DNA from: Xanthomonas arboricola
GTDB lineage: Bacteria > Pseudomonadota > Gammaproteobacteria > Xanthomonadales > Xanthomonadaceae
Direction: 5' to 3'
Assembly (NCBI RefSeq): GCF_003353015.1
Contig: NZ_QREM01000007.1
Location: forward strand, 289,627 to 338,259
DNA length: 48,633 nucleotides
The position numbers were made by a program, and so were the translations under genes. Below the pieces are notes generated by a model, which was given only the letters and a program-made list of their open reading frames with translations, searched no databases and was not told the DNA's origin. Position 1 is the first letter of the stretch. Each line of letters starts with the position of its first letter. Shown one piece after another: positions 1 through 7,393 of the stretch.

Positions 1-110
1 CCCGCAGGCGGGAGAAGGCAGTCCGTCATTCCGGCACCTTCCCGCAGGCGGGAGAAGGCAGTCCGTCATTCCGGCACCCCCCGCAGGCAGGGGAAGGCAG
101 TCCGCCGGTC
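1..110. repeat. 40-bp tandem repeat, about 2.7 copies, at the left contig edge
   Basis: Units begin at 1, 41 and about 80. Each holds the small palindrome CCCGCAGGCGGG followed by AGAAGGCAGTCCG. The first two copies are nearly identical and the third is diverged. The unit resembles the hairpin part of the dispersed repeats at 2255, 3287, 11485 and 48559. No gene is visible before position 450. Confidence 0.8.
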
Positions 111-121
111 GCAGCCGTGAA

Positions 122-182
122 GCCCCTCTCCCGCCTGCGGGAGAGGGGTTGGGGTGAGGGCAAGGCGGCAGACAGCCATCTG
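122..182. repeat. Dispersed hairpin repeat, family A
   Basis: A short inverted repeat (CCCCTCTCCCGC with GGGAGAGGGG) is followed by TTGGGGTGAGGG and AAGGCGGCAGACAGC. The same arrangement recurs at about 3163-3222 and, shorter, at 48371-48410. It probably forms a mobile or selfish hairpin element. No transposase is linked to it. The stretch 183-372 shows nothing else apart from a degraded family-B-like segment near 287-330. Confidence 0.7.
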
Positions 183-372
183 AAACGGCAGCAGACAGCC
201 ATCCGAAACAAGCGCGGGATGAGCCAAGCGCGCAAACGCACACCGACCGCCAGGCCGCGCTCTTCAACACGATGCGCGGCCTGGCACCTTCATCCGGCGC
301 TGCGCGCCACCTTCTGCCTCAGGGAAAAGCGACAAGCCGCCGCAAGGCCAGCTCCCCATCGTGCACTGCGCA

Positions 373-1304
<932 letters not shown>

Positions 1305-1485
1305 ACCTGGTTCTGGCCATCGTTTGCCTTGGCAAGGCCTGCGATCCGGGCCGGCACCTGCAACGCCAGCGCGTTCCACCTCAGGCGTCGGCGGCGCAGC
1401 AGTCCAGACGACATCAACGCATTCTGCCGCGCGCTGCGCGGCTCACTCATCACAACGTGGCACATCCAGCAGGAGCGATAAGGTA

Positions 1486-2241
1486 ATGAGCAATCCGTTC
1501 AGTCTCGAAGGCAAGGTCGCACTGGTCACCGGTGCCAACACGGGCTTGGGCCAGGGCATCGCGCTGGCACTGGCGCAGGCAGGCGCCGACATCGCCGCCG
1601 CCGGCATCCAGGCGCCGACCGAGACCGAGGAACTGGTCAAGGGCCTGGGCCGCCGCTTCATCGCCATCCAGGCCAACCTGATCAGCGTCGAGCCGGTCGA
1701 GCGCATCCTCAAGGAAACGCTGGATGGCCTGGGTCGCCTGGACATCCTGGTCAACAACGCCGGCCTGATCCGCCGCACCGACGCGGTGGATTTCAGCGAG
1801 CAGGACTGGGACGACGTGATGAACGTCAATCTCAAGTCGGCCTTCTTCATGGCGCAGGCCGCCGGCCGCCATTTCATTGCCCAGGGCAGCGGCAAGATCA
1901 TCAACATCGCCTCGATGCTGTCGTTCCAGGGCGGCATCCGCGTGCCGTCCTACACCGCCAGCAAGTCCGGCATCGCCGGCATCACCCGCCTGCTGGCCAA
2001 CGAATGGGGCAGCAAGGGCGTGACCACCAATGCCATCGCACCCGGCTACATGGCCACCGACAACACCGCGCAGCTGCGTGCGGATGCCGATCGCAACAAG
2101 TCCATCCTGGACCGCATCCCGGCCGCGCGCTGGGGCGTGCCGGCCGACCTCGGCGGCACCGCGGTGTTCCTGGCCAGCAGCGCCTCGGACTACGTCAACG
2201 GCGCCATCATCCCGGTCGACGGCGGCTGGCTGGCACGCTGA
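1486..2241 (+). CDS. kduD: 2-deoxy-D-gluconate 3-dehydrogenase / 2-keto-3-deoxygluconate-forming KduD
   Basis: A 251-residue short-chain dehydrogenase that reduces 2,5-diketo-3-deoxygluconate to 2-keto-3-deoxygluconate. The nucleotide-binding TGANTGLGQG motif lies near residue 14, NNAG near 85, and the catalytic Ser then Tyr-x-x-x-Lys (YTASK) follow around 140-160. The ATG at 1486 was chosen over earlier in-frame starts because the SDR fold begins directly after it, and AGGAG lies 10 bp upstream. The product feeds KDG kinase and aldolase, neither of which is in the window. The 180-bp gap after kduI holds no other gene. Confidence 0.93.
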   Translation: MSNPFSLEGKVALVTGANTGLGQGIALALAQAGADIAAAGIQAPTETEELVKGLGRRFIAIQANLISVEPVERILKETLDGLGRLDILVNNAGLIRRTDAVDFSEQDWDDVMNVNLKSAFFMAQAAGRHFIAQGSGKIINIASMLSFQGGIRVPSYTASKSGIAGITRLLANEWGSKGVTTNAIAPGYMATDNTAQLRADADRNKSILDRIPAARWGVPADLGGTAVFLASSASDYVNGAIIPVDGGWLAR

Positions 2242-2254
2242 GGAAAAGCGCTGT

Positions 2255-2299
2255 TCCCTTCTCCCTCCGGGAGAAGGTGCCCGAAGGGCGGATGAGGGT
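2255..2299. repeat. Dispersed hairpin repeat, family B
   Basis: CCCTTCTCCC/GGGAGAAGG forms a stem, followed by TGCCCGAAGGGCGGATGAGGG. It sits in the 241-bp gap between kduD and the RpiB-family gene. Related copies occur at 3287-3329, 11485-11531 and 48559-48606, in either orientation. Confidence 0.7.
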
Positions 2300-2482
2300 C
2301 GGCAGGCACGTACATCGACCAGACGCGCGCCGCAGGCCCTGCAACCTTTCTTCCGTTGTCGCTCAGCGTCTTGATCCCTCTCGGACAAGGCACCGGAAAC
2401 GCGGATCAAGACAGCGCCCAAGCGCACACACCATCCACATCCCACAGTCGAAACAACTTCCCCAACCAATCGGAGCATTTCC

Positions 2483-3145
2483 ATGAAAATTGCACTCATG
2501 AATGAGTTCAGCCAGGCCGGCAAGAACCCGGTGATCCTGCAGCAGCTCACCGAGGTCGCCGGCGAGCAGGGCCACAGCGTCTTCAATGTCGGCATGGACG
2601 GCGACAACGACCACCGCCTGACCTACATCCACCTGGGCATCGTCGCCAGCCTGCTGCTGAACTCCAAGGCGGTGGACTTCGTCGTCGCCGGCTGCGGCAC
2701 CGGCCAGGGCGCGATGATGTCGCTCAACGCGCATCCGGGCGTGTTCTGCGGCTACTGCATCGAGCCGACCGACGCCTACCTGTTCGCGCAGGTCAACAAC
2801 GGCAACGCGCTGTCGCTGGCGTTCGCCAAGGGCTACGGCTGGGGCGCGGAAATCAACGTGCGCTACATCTTCGAAAAGGCCTTCAGCGGCGAACGCGGCC
2901 TGGGCTACCCGGCCGAGCGTCGCGAGTCGCAGGCCGCCAACGCCGGCATCCTGACCCAGCTCAAGCAGGCCACCGCCAAGTCCTACCTGGACGGCCTGCG
3001 CGCGATCGACCCGGAGCTGATCAAGCAGGCCGTGGGCGGCGAGCGCTTCCAGCAGTGCTTCTTCGACAACGCGCAGGACGCCGAGATCCGCGCCTTCGTC
3101 GCCGGCGTGCTGGGCAAGCCCGAGGCCACGGCAGCAGCTGCGTAA
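2483..3145 (+). CDS. RpiB/LacA/LacB family sugar-phosphate isomerase
   Basis: A 220-residue protein of the ribose-5-phosphate isomerase B / galactose-6-phosphate isomerase family. The glycine-rich loop carrying the catalytic cysteine is seen as AGCGTGQGAMMS near residues 73-84. It is longer than RpiB (about 150 residues) because of a C-terminal extension of some 70 residues. GGAG lies 7 bp before the ATG. Its place behind kduI-kduD suggests a role in uronate or deoxy-sugar catabolism rather than in the pentose phosphate pathway, but the substrate cannot be read from the sequence. Hairpin repeats flank it on both sides. Confidence 0.85.
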   Translation: MKIALMNEFSQAGKNPVILQQLTEVAGEQGHSVFNVGMDGDNDHRLTYIHLGIVASLLLNSKAVDFVVAGCGTGQGAMMSLNAHPGVFCGYCIEPTDAYLFAQVNNGNALSLAFAKGYGWGAEINVRYIFEKAFSGERGLGYPAERRESQAANAGILTQLKQATAKSYLDGLRAIDPELIKQAVGGERFQQCFFDNAQDAEIRAFVAGVLGKPEATAAAA

Positions 3146-3162
3146 TTAGCCACTGCGTTTTA

Positions 3163-3329
3163 GCCCCTCTCCCGCCGGGAGAGGGGTTGGGGTGAGGGTA
3201 AGGCGGCAGACAGCTGCCCTGAACGGGGAGGCTTGAAAGGCTTGAGACGACAGTACGGCCGTCCAACATTTCCTGTGCCGCCGCAGCCTCATCCGCCCTT
3301 CGGGCACCGTCTCCCGATGGGAGAAGGAA
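3163..3329. repeat. Dispersed hairpin repeats, family A then family B
   Basis: A family A copy (3163-3222, including the AAGGCGGCAGACAGC tail) is followed by a family B copy in opposite orientation (3287-3329, CCTCATCCGCCCTTCGGGCA then the CTCCC/GGGAG stem). They fill the 221-bp gap between the isomerase and the esterase gene. Confidence 0.7.
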
Positions 3330-3366
3330 CAGCGTCGCGCACTTGGCATTTTTACCGGAGCCCACC

Positions 3367-4485
3367 ATGCGTCTGTTGCTCCTCGCATTGCTGCTGCTCT
3401 GCGCAGACATCGCACGCGCCGACCCGCATCGCATCTTCATCGCCGGTGATTCCACCGCTGCCGAATACGGTGCAGCGCGCGCGCCGCAAGCCGGCTGGGG
3501 CCAGGTGCTGCAGGAGTGGTTCGACCCGGCGCAGTGGCAGGTGCGCAACCATGCCAAGGGTGGCCGCAGCACCCGCAGTTTCATCGCCGAAGGGCGCCTG
3601 GATGCGATCGCAAGCGAGCTGCAACGCGGCGACATCCTGCTGATCCAGTTCGGCCACAACGACGCCAAGCGCGAAGACCCCACGCGCTACACCGATCCGG
3701 CCACCGACTACGCGCAGTTCCTGCGCCGCTATATCGCTACCGCGCGCGACAAGGGCGCCACCCCGATCCTGATCACGCCCGCCGCGCGCCTGCTGTACGA
3801 CTTCGGCGCGCTGCTCGACACCCATGGCCGCTACACCCTGGCCATGCAGCAACTCGCCGCGCAGGAACACGTCGGCCTGATCGATCTCAATGCCAGTTCC
3901 AGCGACTGGATCCGCGCCCTCGGCGAACAGGCGGCCAAACCGTATTTCCTGTTCGTACCGGACAGCAACATCGCCGATGGCACCCACTTCAGCCGTGCCG
4001 GCGCCACCGCCGTGGCGTGCCTGGTCGTGCAGGGTTGGGTGCAGCTACAGCCTGCTCTCAAGCCACAGCTGCGCCGCGATGCCGACTGCGGCGCCGCCGC
4101 CGACACCGCCGCCCAACGCGCGGCGCAGGCGCATCCCTCGCTGGTGGTGCACGAACGCGATCTGGCACGCCCACAACCCGGCCCACACGGCGGCGCCGGC
4201 CCCACCACGGCGTATCCGTTCTTCGCCGATGCGCCCGGCCTGAAATTCGTGCTGCGCAAGCGCGTGCTGCACAAGGGTGCCGGCATCGGCCTGCACCTGC
4301 ACGACAAGGACGAGATCTATTACATCGTCAGCGGGCGCGGCTTGTATGCGCTGGATGGCAGGCACTACGCAGTCACTGCAGGCGATGCGCTGCTGACGCG
4401 GCCGGGAAGTACGCATGCCCTGCAGCAGGCCGGCGAGGAACCACTCGTGCTGCTGTTGGCCTATCTTCCCGAGCCGGAAGGGTGA
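3367..4485 (+). CDS. Secreted SGNH rhamnogalacturonan-acetylesterase-like protein with C-terminal cupin
   Basis: The 372-residue product has a signal peptide (hydrophobic LLLLALLLLCADIARA, cleaved near residue 18). An SGNH/GDSL hydrolase domain spans about 20-230, with GDST (nucleophile Ser near 28), FGHND near 96 and DGTHF near 204, the blocks typical of rhamnogalacturonan acetylesterases (CE12). A Gln/Ala-rich linker leads to a small cupin domain (about 265-370) with HLHDKDEIYY and a later His. The likely task is deacetylation of pectin side chains outside the cytoplasm. ATG 3367 has GGAG six bases upstream; an in-frame start at 3343 would spoil the signal peptide. The added cupin is unusual for the esterase and may bind or isomerise a sugar product. 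Confidence 0.85.
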   Translation: MRLLLLALLLLCADIARADPHRIFIAGDSTAAEYGAARAPQAGWGQVLQEWFDPAQWQVRNHAKGGRSTRSFIAEGRLDAIASELQRGDILLIQFGHNDAKREDPTRYTDPATDYAQFLRRYIATARDKGATPILITPAARLLYDFGALLDTHGRYTLAMQQLAAQEHVGLIDLNASSSDWIRALGEQAAKPYFLFVPDSNIADGTHFSRAGATAVACLVVQGWVQLQPALKPQLRRDADCGAAADTAAQRAAQAHPSLVVHERDLARPQPGPHGGAGPTTAYPFFADAPGLKFVLRKRVLHKGAGIGLHLHDKDEIYYIVSGRGLYALDGRHYAVTAGDALLTRPGSTHALQQAGEEPLVLLLAYLPEPEG

Positions 4486-4691
4486 GCCGTCATTCCGATG
4501 CAGCGCATGTGGCGGCACCGCGGATGCGCTGCCCAACCGTTACCTGCCCCCGGCGCTGTCGCGCGGTCCCGGCCGCGGTCCTGTTCGCAAGCCGACCACC
4601 GTCGGCAGCAGGTGCCCGACAACGCGTGCATCGTCGCTGCGCGCGATCGCTGCCCGCCGCCTGCACCTGTCCAGCGGCAAGCGTGCGCGTG

Positions 4692-5336
4692 TTACGCCTT
4701 GTCGACCCCATAGTGGGTCAGCCCCAGCCGGGCCAGTTCGCCGCAGCGGCGGTAGTAGACCTCTTCCCAGCCATCCACGCGCTGGCGGTCGGTCTCGCTC
4801 ATGGCATCGAGAATGTCTTCGATGCTGAGCAGGTTGGGGTCTTCTTCCAGGCGCTCGAACACCATGCCCAGGCCTTCGATCGCCTGGCGCGCCTGTGTCG
4901 CGCCTATCGCGCCCAGCCCCTGCAAGGCGTCGCGCCGGGTGGCGGCGTCCCAGCGGTCGAAATAGCGTGCGTAGCCACTCTCGCTCATGTCCGCATCCAG
5001 CCGTGCCAGCGCGATCAGTTCGCGCTCGCCGGGCGTGAGCGCATCCATGCGTCCGCGCAAGCCGCTGAGCCTGGCCTGCGCGCGGGCCGCGCGGCGGCGC
5101 CACAGCAACTCGGGCATGTTGAGCAGGCCCTCGGCCGTGGGCGGCGCGATCGCCGGCCAGTTCACACCGAAGCCGTCTTCGGTGAGCTGCCATTGCGCGC
5201 GCTGCTGCGGCGCGGCGCGGTGCAACAGGCGATGGGCCTGGATGGGCTCATCGATGCGGATGCCGTTGGCCAGGGTGAACAGCAGGCGGGTGTCGTCCAG
5301 CTCCAAGCGCCGGATCCGCAGATGCGTCAGGTCCAT
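4692..5336 (-). CDS. DUF2442-DUF4375 (DMP19-like) protein
   Basis: A 214-residue soluble protein. Residues about 5-65 resemble DUF2442 (a short beta-rich domain ending NWPAI). Residues about 95-210 resemble DUF4375/DMP19 (the pattern SGYARYFDRW...GLGAIGATQARQAIEGL). DUF2442 proteins are often linked to toxin-antitoxin-like loci, and DMP19 proteins have been studied as DNA-mimic candidates. No partner gene is adjacent here: the 206 bp to the esterase stop and the downstream phhA are unrelated. The family calls are from memory of motifs and moderately sure. The function is unknown. Confidence 0.7.
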   Translation of the reverse strand: MDLTHLRIRRLELDDTRLLFTLANGIRIDEPIQAHRLLHRAAPQQRAQWQLTEDGFGVNWPAIAPPTAEGLLNMPELLWRRRAARAQARLSGLRGRMDALTPGERELIALARLDADMSESGYARYFDRWDAATRRDALQGLGAIGATQARQAIEGLGMVFERLEEDPNLLSIEDILDAMSETDRQRVDGWEEVYYRRCGELARLGLTHYGVDKA

Positions 5337-5683
5337 TGAGCGAAGGCGAGGTGGGGAACCCCGACCTTAGTGCGCAGTGGCGGTGCTGTCGAGCCGCTGC
5401 GCATGCATGCGCTGCTCCAGCAGCGCGGAATACGGCCGGGTATGGGTCTGCGAGGCGGCCAAACCACATGGCGCAGCAGCGCTTGCACGCCCACGGCAAG
5501 CACGTCGCCAATGGCCCGCCCGGACGCACGACGCGCGACGTGCCGGGCGATGCCGCGGGCAAGGCGTCATGCACGCCCGGTGGGCGGCCGCTGGCCGGGC
5601 GAAGGCCGATGCGCGCGCTCCAGCACCGCATGTACCGACGCGCAGGCACGCACCGATGCATGCACCCTCAGATGCACGCACCC
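5337..5683. other. Gene-free interval with a 16-bp direct duplication
   Basis: No convincing gene lies in these 347 bases between the starts/stops of two minus-strand genes. A near-perfect tandem copy of GATGCAYGCACCCTCA occupies 5655-5670 and 5671-5686. The second copy contains the phhA stop codon. Confidence 0.5.
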
Positions 5684-6574
5684 TCACACGTCGCCGTCGT
5701 GGCTCCAGCCTTCGCCGCTGCCGCGCTGCAGGACCCGGTCGGTCTCCAGCACGCCGCCGGCCGGCACCTGCGCCTGCTGTGCGAGATCGGCATAGATCGG
5801 GGTGAAGTCCGGTGCGGTGGCGTCCATCAATTGCGCAAAGCTGTCGATGACGAAGTAGGTCTTCTGGAAGCTGTCGATGCGGTAGCGCGTGCGCATGATC
5901 CGTTGCAGGTCGAAGCCGATCCGGTTGGGCGCCGGCGATTCCAGCGAATGCAGCGATTCGCCCTTGGACGACACGATGCCGGCACCAAAGATGCGCAGCC
6001 CCTGCGGCGTGGCGATCAGGCCGAATTCCACCGTGTACCAGTACAGGCGGGTGAGGTTCTGCAGTGCATCCGCGCCGATGCCGTGCGCCTTGACCCCGCC
6101 GCGTCCGTAGGCCTGCATGAAGTCGGCAAAGAGCGGGTTCATCAGCAGCGGCACGTGCCCGAACAGGTCGTGGAACAGGTCCGGTTCGGCGATGTAGTCG
6201 ATCTGCTCGGGGCGGCGGATCCACCAGGTCACCGGGAAGCGCCGGTTGGCCAGATGCTCGAAGAAATCCAGCTCCGGCAGCAGGCCTTGCACGCCGACCA
6301 GGGTCCAGCCGGTGGCCGCCTGCAGCACCGCATTGAGCGCATCGAAACGCGGAATATGGGTGTCGTCCATGCCCATCGCATCCTGCGCCTGCAGGAACTC
6401 GTCGCAGGCGCGGTCCACCAGCAATGCACGCTGGCGGCGATACAGGGTGCCCCAGGTGGCGTGGTCGTCGGCGCTGTAGCCCTCCCATGGCTGCTCGACC
6501 ACGGCGGTGGTGTAGACCGGCACATAGCCCTTGTCGGTGAGCTGGTTTTCGACCCGTTGCGGTGCGGTGTTCAT
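5684..6574 (-). CDS. phhA: Phenylalanine-4-hydroxylase
   Basis: This 296-residue iron- and tetrahydropterin-dependent monooxygenase turns phenylalanine into tyrosine. The metal ligands are seen in FHDLFGH (His135 and His140) and in the later YWYTVEFG (Glu near 180). Length fits the bacterial single-domain form, lacking the regulatory ACT domain of animal enzymes. The start at 6574 (MNTAPQ) was preferred because longer versions run into the divergent regulator's promoter. No pterin carbinolamine dehydratase gene is nearby. An Lrp/AsnC gene is transcribed divergently from a 127-bp shared promoter region, so it is the obvious candidate regulator. Confidence 0.93.
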   Translation of the reverse strand: MNTAPQRVENQLTDKGYVPVYTTAVVEQPWEGYSADDHATWGTLYRRQRALLVDRACDEFLQAQDAMGMDDTHIPRFDALNAVLQAATGWTLVGVQGLLPELDFFEHLANRRFPVTWWIRRPEQIDYIAEPDLFHDLFGHVPLLMNPLFADFMQAYGRGGVKAHGIGADALQNLTRLYWYTVEFGLIATPQGLRIFGAGIVSSKGESLHSLESPAPNRIGFDLQRIMRTRYRIDSFQKTYFVIDSFAQLMDATAPDFTPIYADLAQQAQVPAGGVLETDRVLQRGSGEGWSHDGDV

Positions 6575-6634
6575 GCGGCGGCGGTTCCCGGGGATCAGCG
6601 CCAACCTTAGCCCGATGGTCGCGCAACGGGATTG

Positions 6635-6673
6635 CGAATCTTGCGTGCCCAACCTCTCCAGGCGCAATATTCG
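6635..6673. promoter_or_regulatory. Inverted repeat between phhA and the Lrp/AsnC gene
   Basis: CGAATCTTGCG (6635-6645) and CGCAATATTCG (6663-6673) are inverted repeats matching at 10 of 11 positions, with centres 28 bp apart. The placement between two divergent genes fits an operator for the Lrp-type protein encoded at 6702. Confidence 0.5.
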
Positions 6674-6701
6674 TGCGTCATCCACTGCTGCTGCGCAACA
6701 T

Positions 6702-7184
6702 ATGGAACAGCCAATTGCCCTGGACCGCACCGATCTGCGCCTGCTCGCGCTGCTGCAGACGCAGGGCCGCAGCAGCAATGCGGAGCTGGCGGTGCAGGTC
6801 AACCTGTCGGCCTCGGCCTGCCTGCGCCGCACCCAGCGGCTGGAGGCGGCCGGCATCATCGCCGGCTACGGCGCGCGCCTGGACGCCAAGGCGCTGGGGC
6901 TGGGCCTGCAGGCCTTCGTGCGGGTACAGCTGGAGCAGCACGGCCAGGCCGATATCGAACACTTCGCCGCGGGCGTGCGCGGCTGGGACGAGGTGGTGGC
7001 CTGCTGGGCGCTCACCGGCGACATGGATTACCTGCTGCAGATCCAGGTGCGCGACCTGGAGCATTTCTCGCGCTTCCTGCTCGACCGCCTGCTCAATGCG
7101 ACCGGCGTGTCCGACGTCAATTCCAGCTTCGTGCTGCGCACGGTGAAAGCGCCGGAAGGCCTGCCGCTGTCCCATCTGGGGTGA
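6702..7184 (+). CDS. Lrp/AsnC family transcriptional regulator
   Basis: A 160-residue regulator. The N-terminal winged HTH (about 8-58) reads LDRTDLRLLALLQ...LSASACLRRTQRLEAAGII, the usual Lrp/AsnC signature. The C-terminal RAM ligand-binding and oligomerisation domain (about 68-145) contains the GDMDYLLQIQV core. Length is standard. Divergence from phhA suggests it senses an aromatic amino acid and controls phhA and itself through the dyad at 6635-6673. That ligand is inferred. Confidence 0.9.
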   Translation: MEQPIALDRTDLRLLALLQTQGRSSNAELAVQVNLSASACLRRTQRLEAAGIIAGYGARLDAKALGLGLQAFVRVQLEQHGQADIEHFAAGVRGWDEVVACWALTGDMDYLLQIQVRDLEHFSRFLLDRLLNATGVSDVNSSFVLRTVKAPEGLPLSHLG

Positions 7185-7235
7185 TCGTGCGGGCCGCAGC
7201 CGCGGCATGCAGCTACCGTGACTTGCCCCACAAAC

Positions 7236-7254
7236 GATAACGATTTACATTTAC
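7236..7254 (+). promoter_or_regulatory. Fur-box-like sequence upstream of the TonB receptor
   Basis: GATAACGATTTACATTTAC matches 13 of 19 positions of the classical Fur box GATAATGATAATCATTATC. It lies about 140 bp before the receptor start, in an AT-rich patch unlike the surrounding DNA. Confidence 0.55.
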
Positions 7255-7393
7255 GTAACTTCCGGCGGCGTCCGGCATGGGGTCCCGTCGATCCGCCAGC
7301 CCGGCAGGGCCAGCCAGCTCGCCGCCCGAGTGGGACGCGCCGCGCACGCCTGCGCCTTCCTGCCCCGTGACGCCCCGCGTCCTGCACCAATCG

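Noticed and set aside
3343..3366. Earlier start for the esterase-cupin gene
   Set aside because: It would put eight extra residues before a perfect signal peptide, while the internal ATG has a well-spaced GGAG.
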